DNA of 64,000 nt, taken from positions 434,001 to 498,000 of the forward strand of contig NZ_JAVFVR010000001.1 in NCBI RefSeq assembly GCF_030929595.1. Reading direction: 5' to 3'. Below are positions 1 through 8,590 of this stretch, in pieces. Numbering within the stretch: the first letter of the stretch is position 1; every line of letters starts with the position of its first letter. This stretch comes from Flavobacterium sp. LHD-85 (lineage in GTDB: Bacteria; Bacteroidota; Bacteroidia; Flavobacteriales; Flavobacteriaceae). The notes under the pieces were generated by a model. That model was not told where the DNA came from. It saw only the letters and a list, made by a program, of their open reading frames with translations, and made no database searches. The position numbers and the translations under genes were made by a program.

Positions 1-22
1 AATTTGCGAAAAATATATTACC

Positions 23-922
23 ATGACTAAAATCACTATAAAAGAGACTCAAAATCCAACTATTTTAAAGTTTGAATTTGAGGATTTCATTACTCAGAAT
101 CAAAACTTTGAGTTCAAAAATATCGATGAGGCACAAGCTTCTCCTCTAGCACAACAATTATTCTATTTACCGTTTGTTAAAACAGTTTATATCTCTGGAA
201 ATTTTATCGCTATTGAAAGATATAGCATTGTTGATTGGGATGATGTAAAAGATGCGGTTGCAGAACAAATAAGTGCTTTTGTTGACAAAGGTGGTGTTAT
301 CATTAAAATTGATGAAACAAAACCAAAAAAGCAGCCTATTACAGTATACGGAGAAACAACTCCAAATCCTTCTGCATTGAAATTCGTTGTAAGCAGAATG
401 CTTACTCGCAATGCTGTAGAATACAAAAATATTGATCAGACTGCTTCTTCTCCATTAGCTCAAGAATTATTCAAATTCCCTTATGTGAAAGAAATTTTTA
501 TTGATGAAAATTATATTTCTGTAACAAAATATGAAATCAATAACTGGGACGAAATCACTCTAGAATTAAGAACTTTTATTAAACAATTTATAGAAAACGG
601 AGGAACTGTTTTAGATGAAAGTTTAATTGAAACTAAAGCCAAAACTGAAGCAACAAAAGATGAGGCTTTTGATAAATTGGATGTGACTTCTCAGCAAATC
701 ATTAACATTCTAGAAGAATATGTAAAACCAGCAGTAGCTGCCGATGGTGGAAACATTGCTTTCGAATCTTATAATGAAGATGACAAAACGGTAAAAGTAT
801 TATTGCAAGGCGCTTGCAGCGGTTGCCCTTCTTCTACATTTACTCTAAAAAGCGGTATCGAAAATATGCTGAAAAGCATGCTTAATGATGATGCGATAAA
901 AGTAGAAGCATCAAATGCATAA
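23..922 (+). CDS. NifU-family Fe-S cluster scaffold/carrier with duplicated Nfu N-terminal domain
   Basis: The 299-residue protein has three parts. Residues about 3-90 and about 105-195 are two copies of the Nfu/NifU N-terminal domain: both contain NPxxLKF near the start, SPLAQxLF in the middle and end in an NGG/KGG-hydrophobic strand. The C-terminal NifU domain (about 220-295) carries the cluster motif GACSGCPSS, whose CxxC pair binds a [4Fe-4S] cluster in this family. The role is therefore cytoplasmic Fe-S cluster assembly or transfer. The doubled N-terminal domain is seen directly; which apoproteins it serves is unknown. The ATG at 23 follows an AATTTG at positions 1-6, which would be the end of a TAnnTTTG box whose TA lies off the left edge. 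A strong hairpin terminator follows the stop, so the gene looks monocistronic on this side. Confidence 0.9.
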   Translation: MTKITIKETQNPTILKFEFEDFITQNQNFEFKNIDEAQASPLAQQLFYLPFVKTVYISGNFIAIERYSIVDWDDVKDAVAEQISAFVDKGGVIIKIDETKPKKQPITVYGETTPNPSALKFVVSRMLTRNAVEYKNIDQTASSPLAQELFKFPYVKEIFIDENYISVTKYEINNWDEITLELRTFIKQFIENGGTVLDESLIETKAKTEATKDEAFDKLDVTSQQIINILEEYVKPAVAADGGNIAFESYNEDDKTVKVLLQGACSGCPSSTFTLKSGIENMLKSMLNDDAIKVEASNA

Positions 923-942
923 TCTGGCAAAACTTATTATAC

Positions 943-970
943 AAAGCGTCTCAATGAGACGCTTTTTTTA
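943..970 (+). terminator. Intrinsic terminator of the NifU-family gene
   Basis: An 11-bp perfect stem (arms 943-953 and 955-965, GC-rich core GCGTCTC/GAGACGC) closes on a minimal loop and is followed by a T run. It lies 20 bases after the stop codon. Confidence 0.85.
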
Positions 971-1066
971 TTATTAATTACTAATTTTCAATTATTTAGC
1001 ATTAAAAACACAAGTAATTCTATAAAATTAATTAATATTGTATTCTTAACCAATTAATTAAAAACC

Positions 1067-1474
1067 ATGGGATTATCTTCATTTTTTAAAAATTTGTTTG
1101 GCTCAACCAAAGAGTCTGTAACTGAATTGGCAAATAACGCCGAAGAGACTTTTGAACAAGCAAAAGAAGCTGCAGCACCTTATATTGAGAAAGCTGAGGC
1201 TTTTGCAGAAGAAACAATTGAAAAAGTAAAAGAAGTTTCGGAACCTATTATTGACCGTGCTTCAGAATATGCTGAAAAAGCAAAAGAAACTGTCAGCGAA
1301 TATGCAGATAAAGCATCTGAAGCTATAAATGATGTTGTAGATTCTGTTAAAGAAAAAACAGCTCCTCTGGCTTCTGAAACCCCAAAAACTATTTCTGAAA
1401 CAGTTGTCGATTCAGGCGAAAAAACCGTTGCCGAAGTAGAAGAGTTAGCCGACGACGACACTGAGAAAGCATAA
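1067..1474 (+). CDS. Small Ala/Glu/Lys-rich amphipathic helical protein (hypothetical)
   Basis: I do not recognise a named family. The 135 residues start with a short hydrophobic patch (LSSFFKNLFG), then form a long, highly charged run rich in Ala, Glu, Lys and Val with recurring units such as EKAKETVSEYADKASE. This looks like an uninterrupted amphipathic helix or coiled coil, similar in style to YtxH-like, late-embryogenesis-abundant-like or apolipoprotein-like proteins. There is no signal peptide, no membrane span and no cysteine. A role in envelope or desiccation stress, or in membrane surface association, would be only a guess from composition. The ATG at 1067 is the only sensible start. 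The gene lies between two hairpins (943-970 and 1524-1549), so it is probably transcribed alone. Confidence 0.7.
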   Translation: MGLSSFFKNLFGSTKESVTELANNAEETFEQAKEAAAPYIEKAEAFAEETIEKVKEVSEPIIDRASEYAEKAKETVSEYADKASEAINDVVDSVKEKTAPLASETPKTISETVVDSGEKTVAEVEELADDDTEKA

Positions 1475-1503
1475 AAGCATTTTTAGGATAATACAAATAT
1501 TTT

Positions 1504-1511
1504 TATATTTG
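1504..1511 (+). promoter_or_regulatory. -7 promoter box (TATATTTG) ahead of the MscS gene
   Basis: Perfect match to the Bacteroidota -7 consensus TAnnTTTG. It lies upstream of the hairpin at 1524-1543 and 49 bases from the mscS start codon. No clear -33 TTTG is visible. Confidence 0.55.
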
Positions 1512-1523
1512 CACTACTAATAT

Positions 1524-1549
1524 ACCTTCTCATTTGAGAAGGTTTTTTA
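1524..1549 (+). terminator. Hairpin with T tract between the helical protein gene and mscS
   Basis: A 9-bp perfect stem (1524-1532 with 1535-1543, ACCTTCTCA/TGAGAAGGT) is followed by six T. It should terminate the upstream gene. It also lies just downstream of the putative mscS -7 box, so it would be at the very 5' end of the mscS transcript and could act as an attenuator or 5'-protecting hairpin. Confidence 0.7.
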
Positions 1550-1559
1550 TTTTAAAATC

Positions 1560-2372
1560 ATGAATCTTAGTCCAGAACAAGTCAGTAAATACGTTAGTCG
1601 ATTTATTGACATCTTAGTTGATTATTCGCCAAAACTGATTTCCGCATTTTTAATCTTATTTGTTGGTTTATATGCCATCAGACTGATTAATCGAATCATT
1701 AGAAAAATAATGATTCAGCGAAATCTTGATCCGACGCTTACCAAATTCTTATCCGATATTTTATTATGGGCGTTGCGAATATTATTATTTGTAACCTTTA
1801 TTTCTAAATTAGGAATAGAAACTTCTTCGTTTGTAGCTATTTTAGGGGCAATGGGTCTTGCTGTTGGTTTATCATTGCAAGGATCACTCTCTAATTTTGC
1901 CGGCGGAATGCTTATTATTGTTTTCAAACCTTTTAAGGTTGGAGATACAATAGAAGCGCAAGGCGTTATTGCAACAGTTCTTGAAATACAGATTTTTGTA
2001 ACCAAAATGCTAACGGCAAATAACCAAACGGTATTTGTTCCGAATGGGTCTTTGTCTAACGGAAACATAATCAATTACTCGATGCAGGGAGAAAGAAGAG
2101 CCGATTTAACTTTTGCAATTTCTTACGATTCTGACATTAAAAAGGCTAAAGAAATTCTTTTAGATGTTCTAAACAAAAATCCTAAAGTATTAAAGAACCC
2201 TGCTCCAGAAGTTTTTGTAAAAAATCTATCGGCAAGTTCTATTGATTTTGCGGTTCGCCCTTGGGCAAAAAATGCTAATTATGGAGTTGTTTTCTCTGAA
2301 ACATTAGAAAATTGCAAAATAGCATTGGATGAAGCTGGAATTGCAATTCAGCCATATACCATACAGAAATAG
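1560..2372 (+). CDS. Small-conductance mechanosensitive channel, MscS family
   Basis: The 270-residue inner-membrane protein has three N-terminal transmembrane segments (about 20-42, 66-86, 88-112), and the third contains the glycine/alanine-rich pore helix typical of MscS (ILGAMGLAVGLSLQGSLSN). The beta domain follows, with the conserved KPFKVGDTIE and VPNGSLSNGNIINYS motifs, and then a short alpha/beta C-terminal domain. Length and order match the compact MscS class (E. coli MscS is 286 residues). Its role is release of solutes during hypo-osmotic shock. The start at 1560 is an ATG preceded by an A/T-rich leader. The gene stands alone; the next gene is on the opposite strand beyond a palindromic repeat. 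Confidence 0.93.
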   Translation: MNLSPEQVSKYVSRFIDILVDYSPKLISAFLILFVGLYAIRLINRIIRKIMIQRNLDPTLTKFLSDILLWALRILLFVTFISKLGIETSSFVAILGAMGLAVGLSLQGSLSNFAGGMLIIVFKPFKVGDTIEAQGVIATVLEIQIFVTKMLTANNQTVFVPNGSLSNGNIINYSMQGERRADLTFAISYDSDIKKAKEILLDVLNKNPKVLKNPAPEVFVKNLSASSIDFAVRPWAKNANYGVVFSETLENCKIALDEAGIAIQPYTIQK

Positions 2373-2420
2373 CATATTAACTCGTTCGGATATAGAATAA
2401 AAAAACTTTATCCAGAGTAA

Positions 2421-2535
2421 AATCTAATTTAATCTGCTAAAATCTTATCAAATCTGCGTGAAATGCTTTTACGCAGATTTTTTTTCATGCAGATTTAAAA
2501 AGATTTTAGCAGATGCAAACAGATTAAATTTAAAC
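2421..2535. repeat. Nested palindromic intergenic repeat (AATCTGC family)
   Basis: Between the convergent mscS and tsaB genes lies a nested inverted repeat. The outer arms are AATCTGCTAAAATCTT (2431-2446) and its complement near 2499-2514. The inner hairpin pairs AAATCTGCGT (2450-2459) with ACGCAGATTT (2471-2480) and is followed by eight T. It can fold as a bidirectional terminator. The building block AATCTGC occurs four times in either orientation, typical of dispersed REP/MITE-like elements in Flavobacterium. I infer that family membership from memory, not from a search. Confidence 0.7.
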
Positions 2536-2548
2536 ATGAGTTAATTTC

Positions 2549-3223
2549 TTAGTCTTGTTTCTTTGGAGGAGCAATCATAAAATCTTTTAAATAATAAGGT
2601 TCAAAATAAGCGACATCTACAGTGTCGCTTTTTTGATACTTATCAAAACTGATTTTGCTCATGGCTTGCGCAGAAGGATATTTTATGTTTTCCAAAAACA
2701 CAAAATTGTCTTTAGTTAAAACTGGTTTACATTTTTCAGCACAATCGCCAACAAAGTAAAGTTTGTCTGTATATTCCTGAAATGAATTTTCGTCAATGAT
2801 TTCGGCTTTAATCTCTCTTTCCAGTGTTAAATCTGAATTAAAAATGGCACTGTAAACTTCCATACGGCGTGCATCCAACATTGGTATAATTTTTCCGTCT
2901 GTAACTCCTGCTTGCGATGCTAAAGTCTGCAAGGTATCTACAGCAATCAGCGGAATATTTAAAGCATAACACAAACCTTTTGCCGCCGAAACGCCAATTC
3001 TCAAACCTGTATACGATCCTGGCCCTTGACTAACTGCAACAGCTTTTAAATCCTGCGCCGTTATTCCTGCTTTTGTGATTACTTCTTCAATAAAAACATG
3101 AAGTTTTTCTGCATGCGAATATCCTTCATCTGCCAATTCACTGCAAACAATGGTCTGACCATCTTTTGCAATTGATACTGAACAATTTTTAGTTGCTGTT
3201 TCGATATTGAGAATAAAAGACAA
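2549..3223 (-). CDS. tsaB: tRNA threonylcarbamoyladenosine biosynthesis protein TsaB
   Basis: The 224-residue protein is an ASKHA-fold TsaB/YeaZ. The start reads ILNIETATKNCSVSIA, and the hallmark GPGSYTGLRIG lies around residues 68-78, followed by AKGL. TsaB forms the TsaB-TsaD-TsaE complex that transfers the threonylcarbamoyl group to A37 of ANN-decoding tRNAs. The 224 residues match the usual length. The start is a TTG at 3221-3223, since no in-frame ATG lies nearby and the conserved N-terminus begins immediately after it. Both flanks are palindromic repeats, so it appears to be transcribed alone. Confidence 0.92.
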   Translation of the reverse strand: MSFILNIETATKNCSVSIAKDGQTIVCSELADEGYSHAEKLHVFIEEVITKAGITAQDLKAVAVSQGPGSYTGLRIGVSAAKGLCYALNIPLIAVDTLQTLASQAGVTDGKIIPMLDARRMEVYSAIFNSDLTLEREIKAEIIDENSFQEYTDKLYFVGDCAEKCKPVLTKDNFVFLENIKYPSAQAMSKISFDKYQKSDTVDVAYFEPYYLKDFMIAPPKKQD

Positions 3224-3252
3224 AGTATTAAATTTTAAAATTAATGATTTGA

Positions 3253-3316
3253 TGTCAGGCTGAGCGGAGTCGAAGTCTTTCTTGCTTTAAAGCCTTCGAC
3301 TCCGCTCAGGATGACA
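3253..3316. repeat. Palindromic repeat with GTCATCCTGAGCGGAGTCGA-type arms
   Basis: Two near-complementary arms of about 23 bases (3253-3275 and 3294-3316) flank an 18-base loop. The arm sequence TTCGACTCCGCTCAGGATGA is, from general knowledge, one of the commonest dispersed intergenic palindromes in Flavobacteriia. It separates the second efflux adaptor (end 3334) from tsaB (start 3223) and can serve as a terminator for the adaptor. Confidence 0.75.
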
Positions 3317-3333
3317 ATATGCTTAAATATTTT

Positions 3334-4626
3334 TTATTTCTTTGGAGCTTCAGCTTTTTTAAGTTTTACCTTATCTCCAGAGTTTAGTTCTTTAGAAACG
3401 GTTGTATATGGCCCTGTAATAACAACATCGCCAGGTTTTAGTCCAGACGTTACTTCTATATTAGTATCGTCCTGAATTCCAGTTTTAATGATTCGAATTT
3501 TAGCTTTATCTCCAACTTTTACAAAAACGCATTCGAATTTTTTATCGCTTTTTGGAGCTGCTTTTTTATCTTCATTTGGATCTTCAACCTTAAATTCTTT
3601 CACAGCCGTAGTATCCGATTTTACTACAACAGAACTAATTGGCACTGCCAAAACATTATTTTTTGTTGTTGTAATAATATCAACCGTAGCCGTCATTCCA
3701 GGTCTAAAAGGAGAATAGGCACTTGGTTTTCCTTCCAACAAATCTTGATAGGATTCTTTCAGAATACGAACCTTAACTTTAAAATTTGTTACCTGATCTG
3801 AAGTCAAAGTTGTACTTGCAGAATTAGAAATACTGGTTACAACTCCCTTAAATTTTTTCTTCAAATAGGCATCAACTTCAACATTTGCTTCATCTCCTAT
3901 TTTAATTTTTACAATGTCATTTTCGTTTACATCAACTTCAACTTCCATATTGTTAAGGTTGGCCACACGCAAAAGCTCCGTTCCAGCCATTTGCTGTGTT
4001 CCTAAAACTCTTTCTCCCAACTCTACATTTAATACCGAAATGGTTCCATCAGCAGGAGAATAAATTGTTGTACGCCCTAAGTTGTCTCGGGCTTCTGTTA
4101 CAGATGCCGAAGCACTTTGAACATTGTAATAAGCACTTTGTTTTGTTGCTTTTGCAACTTCAAAAGTCGAAATGGCTTTATCCCAATCCGATTTTGAGAT
4201 CACGCCTTTATCATACAATATTTTATTTCGTTCGTAATTTGCTTTTGCCTCTTTAAAACTAGCGTCAGATTGAGTTAGGCTTGCTTTTGTTCCGGCTAAA
4301 TTTGCAACAGATCTTTCTAATCCTGAGGTATATAAATCGGGATTTATTTTTACTAATAAATCGCCTTTTTTAACCACTTGTCCCTCTTTTACATTAAGTG
4401 AAATAATCTCGCCCGAAACCATCGAAGCAATTTTAACCTCAATTTCGGGCTGGATTTTTCCTGTTGCAGAAACCGTTTCAACAATTGTTGACGCTGTTAC
4501 TTTTGCAATTTCTACCTCCGTTCCTTCGTCTTTATTTCCTATTATTCCACCATTTTTAAGAGCCACTAAAGCAATGATGAGTATTAACACACCGCCAACT
4601 AAGAAATAAACTGTTTTTTTTGACAT
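3334..4626 (-). CDS. Periplasmic adaptor (HlyD/MacA-type membrane fusion protein), second copy
   Basis: The 430-residue protein has an N-terminal membrane anchor (about 5-23), a split biotinyl-lipoyl domain (KIASMVSGEI...VKKGDLLVKINP before, and GRTTIYSPADGTIS after the hairpin), a coiled-coil hairpin (about 105-180), a beta-barrel domain and a membrane-proximal domain ending in a Lys-rich tail. It bridges an inner-membrane transporter and an outer-membrane TolC-type channel. It follows the TolC gene by 6 bases, and the first adaptor of the cluster (6170-7285) is a clear paralogue. A 20-25 residue insertion rich in Lys/Asp near residue 340 (EDPNEDKKAAPKSDKKFE) is unusual. Substrate unknown. 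Confidence 0.9.
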   Translation of the reverse strand: MSKKTVYFLVGGVLILIIALVALKNGGIIGNKDEGTEVEIAKVTASTIVETVSATGKIQPEIEVKIASMVSGEIISLNVKEGQVVKKGDLLVKINPDLYTSGLERSVANLAGTKASLTQSDASFKEAKANYERNKILYDKGVISKSDWDKAISTFEVAKATKQSAYYNVQSASASVTEARDNLGRTTIYSPADGTISVLNVELGERVLGTQQMAGTELLRVANLNNMEVEVDVNENDIVKIKIGDEANVEVDAYLKKKFKGVVTSISNSASTTLTSDQVTNFKVKVRILKESYQDLLEGKPSAYSPFRPGMTATVDIITTTKNNVLAVPISSVVVKSDTTAVKEFKVEDPNEDKKAAPKSDKKFECVFVKVGDKAKIRIIKTGIQDDTNIEVTSGLKPGDVVITGPYTTVSKELNSGDKVKLKKAEAPKK

Positions 4627-4632
4627 AATAAA

Positions 4633-6084
4633 TTATTTTGTAATAATTGGAACAATTGGAATTCCGAAATAAAACTCTAATATTTTAATTTTAAACATGT
4701 AATCATATTTTGTTCTAATAACATCAGACTGCGCATTAGTCAACAATGTTTGAGCTTGTGTGAAATCAAATGAATTCATTAAACCTACATCGTATTTTTC
4801 TTTTGCATAATTGTAAGCCTGCTGTCTCGCTTCTAAAGTTACAGTAGAAGATTCGTAAGTATTTAAAGCCCCTCTTGCATCGGTAAATGCCGTATAAACG
4901 TTACGTTGCAAATCTAAACTTTTTTGCTCTAAATCTATTTTAGATTTTTCTAAACTTACTTTATTACGCTCTACATTATTTCTAACTGAGAATCCATTAA
5001 AGATAGGAACAGAAAGCTGAAATCCAAAAGATTGTCCTTTATTATCACTAAACTGGTCCATTATTGGATCTGCTTTACCCAAAACTGGCGTATAATTATC
5101 CTGAAGAACTGGCTGATTTGTTCCCTGAACATATCCAATCTGCGAAGTTGGGTTTGCTAGATTTGGTGTAGTACCTCTTATAACATCACTGTAACTTGCT
5201 CTAGTATTAAAGTTGTAGAAAGCACTTAAAGTTGGCTGAAAAGCTCCTTTTGCAATGGCAACATTTTTTTCAGCGATTTCAAGATTGGTTTGTGCTAATT
5301 TTAACTCTGTTCTAGTTTCTTTAGCTTTATTATAGATTTCAATTGGACTCTGAGCTAGAATATTATTTTCATCGGCTACATTAGTATCATCAACAACATC
5401 AAAATCTGCAAACTCTTTTAATTGTAAAAGCTGTGCTAAGCTCAATTTAGAAATCAGTAAATTGTTTTCAGAAACGGCAATATTTTGTTTGTCTGTTGCA
5501 ACAGTAGCTTTCAAATCAAACAAATCTCCACGCGGAATAGTTCCTGCATTTACCATTTCTTCAGAACGAGCAAATCTTTTCTCATCGATTGCCAACTGTT
5601 CTTTTTTAACTTTTAAATCTTCTTTATTAGATAATATTTGCAAAAATGCACTAGCCACATTTAAAGAAATATCTTCCTGCATTTTTAACAGCTGATATTG
5701 AGAAGAAATGATTGTTAATTTCGCTTTTCTCATGGTATTTTGATTCTGCAGACCTTTGTAAATATCTACACCAGCACTCAAACCAACTGAAGAATATTGT
5801 GTCGTTTGATTACGCAAAATACCTGTTGTAACATCCTGGTTCAAACCAACGTTCCAAGAGTGAGAAGCATTTCCGTTTACAGAAGGCAGGTAATTGCCCA
5901 ATGCTGCTTTTTTGTCTATAGAAGCATTTTTTAAATCCAATTCTGATTGTTTAATCGTGATATTGTTTTCAAGTGCGTATCTAACACATTCTTCTAAAGT
6001 CCATTTCTTTGTTTGCGCCTGTCCAGCCAATCCGAAACCGAATAACATTGCAAAAACCAGACTACTATATTTGTTTATTTTCAT
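4633..6084 (-). CDS. TolC-family outer-membrane efflux protein
   Basis: The 483-residue protein begins with a signal peptide (MKINKYSSLVFAMLFGFGLA, cleavage near GQAQ). WTLEECVRYALENNITIKQS, the usual first repeat of Bacteroidota TolC proteins, follows. Two OEP repeats, rich in long helices and with NxxxxK/E heptads, fill the rest, and the second begins near IEIYNKAKETRTELKLAQ. It forms the outer-membrane exit duct for the ABC transporter encoded upstream. It has its own perfect -7 box at 6120-6127, so it and the downstream adaptor can be transcribed separately from the permease genes. Confidence 0.93.
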   Translation of the reverse strand: MKINKYSSLVFAMLFGFGLAGQAQTKKWTLEECVRYALENNITIKQSELDLKNASIDKKAALGNYLPSVNGNASHSWNVGLNQDVTTGILRNQTTQYSSVGLSAGVDIYKGLQNQNTMRKAKLTIISSQYQLLKMQEDISLNVASAFLQILSNKEDLKVKKEQLAIDEKRFARSEEMVNAGTIPRGDLFDLKATVATDKQNIAVSENNLLISKLSLAQLLQLKEFADFDVVDDTNVADENNILAQSPIEIYNKAKETRTELKLAQTNLEIAEKNVAIAKGAFQPTLSAFYNFNTRASYSDVIRGTTPNLANPTSQIGYVQGTNQPVLQDNYTPVLGKADPIMDQFSDNKGQSFGFQLSVPIFNGFSVRNNVERNKVSLEKSKIDLEQKSLDLQRNVYTAFTDARGALNTYESSTVTLEARQQAYNYAKEKYDVGLMNSFDFTQAQTLLTNAQSDVIRTKYDYMFKIKILEFYFGIPIVPIITK

Positions 6085-6119
6085 ATACTTTTAATGAAAG
6101 CGCAGTAAACCGAACTACG

Positions 6120-6127
6120 CAAATTTA
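6120..6127 (-). promoter_or_regulatory. -7 promoter box (TAAATTTG) for the TolC-family gene
   Basis: Perfect TAnnTTTG on the minus strand, 36 bases before the tolC start codon, in the 85-base gap behind the first adaptor gene. It suggests an internal promoter in the export cluster. Confidence 0.6.
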
Positions 6128-6169
6128 ACATTTTTAAAACCAAAAAAATCCTTAAACACTCAAATTAAA

Positions 6170-7285
6170 TTATTTTTTCTCTCCTTCATTAATCAAGCCT
6201 TGATTCCAGATTTTAATTTTATCTGTATCATTTACACCACTTTTAACTTGAACGTAGATTCCGTCGCTAACCCCAAGAACCAAATCTCTTCTTTGAAATT
6301 TCTGAGGAGCCGTTTCAACTTCTACATAAGGCTTTTGTGTTTTTTTGTCAAATTGAACCAAAGATTCTTTTATTGCTAGAACTTTCTCTGCTTTTTCTAA
6401 AATAATAGAAGCATTTGCACTTAAACCAGCTCTAATAAAAGTATCGTCTCTGTTGATCATTTGCGCTTTTATTTCAAATTGAATTGCACCGTTTTCTGTA
6501 ACTCCTTTTGGAGCAATATAATTTAAAACTGCATCAAACTTTTTGTTTTCGATTGCACCAATTGTAATCTCAATTGGCATTTTTTCTTTGATTTTTCCAA
6601 CTTCAGATTCATCAATTTTTCCAATAAAAATCATTCTTCCAACATCGGCAACACTTGCAATTGTAGTTCCTTCATTAAAGTTATTACTTTCGATAACTTG
6701 GTTACCTACTTTTACTGGAACGTCTAATACCATTCCGTTAACTGTAGAACGAATTAATGTGTTAGCATAATTTCCTAAAGATGAAGTTGTTCCTGTCTTA
6801 ACGATATCTAAACCTTGTTTTGCCGCTAAATAGTTTTGTTTTGCTTGATTGTACGATAGCAAAGCAGCATCATAATCATTTGCAGAAATTACATCTTTTT
6901 CAAATAATGTTTTCTGTCTTTTATAGATTTTTTCTTGATTATCTAATGCTATTTTTGCAGTCTGTACTTGATTTTGAGAACTGCTTACATTCGAAACATT
7001 TGCTACAACTCTAATTTTAGCAATCATATCACCAGCTTTGATTTTTTCTCCAGCTTTGATGTACACTTCTTCAATAATACCTGAGATATTTGGTTTGATT
7101 AGAACCTCTTCATCAGGCTGAATATTACCTGTCGCAATTGTATTTTTTACGATGGTCTTAATTTCTGCTTTTTCCGTTTTAAATACAATCGGCGATTCTT
7201 GATTTTTAGCGTACAAATAGTAAAGCGCGCCAAAAAAAACAATTGCGATAAATATTAAAATGGTAACGGTTACTCCTTTTTTCAT
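6170..7285 (-). CDS. Periplasmic adaptor (HlyD/MacA-type membrane fusion protein), first copy
   Basis: The 371-residue protein has one N-terminal membrane anchor (about 7-26), then a lipoyl half-motif (VLIKPNISGIIEEVYIKAGE), a coiled-coil hairpin (about 105-150), the second lipoyl half (TLIRSTVNGMVLDVPVKVGN), a beta-barrel domain and a C-terminal membrane-proximal domain. This is MacA architecture, so it should link the MacB-like permeases to the TolC channel. It lies 37 bases downstream of the second permease gene and is most likely co-transcribed with it. Substrate not visible from sequence. Confidence 0.92.
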   Translation of the reverse strand: MKKGVTVTILIFIAIVFFGALYYLYAKNQESPIVFKTEKAEIKTIVKNTIATGNIQPDEEVLIKPNISGIIEEVYIKAGEKIKAGDMIAKIRVVANVSNVSSSQNQVQTAKIALDNQEKIYKRQKTLFEKDVISANDYDAALLSYNQAKQNYLAAKQGLDIVKTGTTSSLGNYANTLIRSTVNGMVLDVPVKVGNQVIESNNFNEGTTIASVADVGRMIFIGKIDESEVGKIKEKMPIEITIGAIENKKFDAVLNYIAPKGVTENGAIQFEIKAQMINRDDTFIRAGLSANASIILEKAEKVLAIKESLVQFDKKTQKPYVEVETAPQKFQRRDLVLGVSDGIYVQVKSGVNDTDKIKIWNQGLINEGEKK

Positions 7286-7322
7286 TTGTTTTTGGTTTAA
7301 TCGATTTATTTTGATTGATAAT

Positions 7323-8588
7323 TTATTCTGTTCTTAATGCATCTACAGGTTTTACATTGATTGCGGTCTGTGCTGGGATAAATCCTGCAAGCAAACCAGA
7401 TCCGACCAATATAATTAAAGCCACAAATACAACTCCCAAATCTACGGTTGGATTTGCAAACATAGTATTTTGATCGGGAGGCATCGAGTCTAATGCCATA
7501 TTTAAAACCGCAATAATTCCTGTGGCAACAGCAATTCCTAGCATACCAGAAATAATAGTTAAAAATATAGACTCAGTTAATATTTGACTTCTAATTGCTC
7601 CAGGTGTTGCACCTAAAGCTCTTCTAATTCCGATTTCTTTGGTACGTTCTTTAACCACAATCAGCATGATATTCGAAATTCCAATTACACCAGAAATCAA
7701 AACTAATGTTCCTACGAAATACGCAATTACTTTCAAAATATTAAATAAGCTTTGCACTTTATTAAACTGCTCGTACAAATCAAAATTTCCAACCGCTCTC
7801 TCATCTGTCGGATTTATGGAATGTAATGATTTTATGATCTCTAAAATTTTAGGCTTTAAATCGGTTATAGAAGTTTCATCTTTTGCGGTAAGCGCCATCC
7901 ATCCCACTTTATCGCCATAATTAAATGCTTGCTGAAAAGTTGTAAACGGAATAAAAATATTCTTCTGTTCTTGTTCTGCATTTCCTCCTTGCTGTTTGGA
8001 TTTATAAACCCCAACCACCATAAAATTAATGCTGTTAATTTTGATATAAGTTCCAACAGCTTCCTCTTCTTTACCATAAAGTTCGCTGATAACACCTTTA
8101 CCAATTACACAAACTTTTCTTCTCTGCTCGATATCCTGCTGATTTACAAATCTTCCTTTAATGATATCCATGGGCTGCTGTTTAATCAGCTCTGGGTAAT
8201 CTCCATAAATTGTAAATGCTGAAGTTTTAGTGCCTCTTACTACATTATTTGTTCCATTAAAATCACCTAACTGATTTCTTGGCGATACATATAATAAATC
8301 TGGCAGTGCCGCTTTTAAAGCTGTTACATCACTGTTTCTAAAGTCATAACGTCTTGTTTTTGGCAAACCTTTATAAGCCTTAGAAGTAGTTTGACTCCAC
8401 ATAAACATGGTATTGGTTGCAATTCCATCAAAACCTTTTTTAATACCATTTTCCAAACCATTACCTGCAGCAAGTAAAATCACCAAGATAAAAATACCCC
8501 AGAAAACACCAAAAGCTGTCAGGATAGTCCTGAAAGGATTGGCGGTTAAGGCCTGTAAAATCTCGTCCCAATTATCTTTTTTAAACAT
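7323..8588 (-). CDS. MacB-type ABC transporter permease (second of two)
   Basis: The 421-residue protein has MacB/FtsX topology: one transmembrane helix near residues 20-45, a large periplasmic MacB core domain (about 50-280) and three C-terminal helices. The conserved cytoplasmic loop VVKERTKEIGIRRALGATPG precedes the third helix, and the C-terminus is KPVDALRTE. Unlike E. coli MacB it has no fused ATPase; the ATPase is the separate gene at 9828-10529. It is a close paralogue of the neighbour at 8591-9835, with 2 bases between the two genes, so the pair probably form a heterodimer. Proteins of this class act as mechanotransmission exporters of peptides, lipids or siderophores. Confidence 0.92.
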   Translation of the reverse strand: MFKKDNWDEILQALTANPFRTILTAFGVFWGIFILVILLAAGNGLENGIKKGFDGIATNTMFMWSQTTSKAYKGLPKTRRYDFRNSDVTALKAALPDLLYVSPRNQLGDFNGTNNVVRGTKTSAFTIYGDYPELIKQQPMDIIKGRFVNQQDIEQRRKVCVIGKGVISELYGKEEEAVGTYIKINSINFMVVGVYKSKQQGGNAEQEQKNIFIPFTTFQQAFNYGDKVGWMALTAKDETSITDLKPKILEIIKSLHSINPTDERAVGNFDLYEQFNKVQSLFNILKVIAYFVGTLVLISGVIGISNIMLIVVKERTKEIGIRRALGATPGAIRSQILTESIFLTIISGMLGIAVATGIIAVLNMALDSMPPDQNTMFANPTVDLGVVFVALIILVGSGLLAGFIPAQTAINVKPVDALRTE

Positions 8589-8590
8589 AA

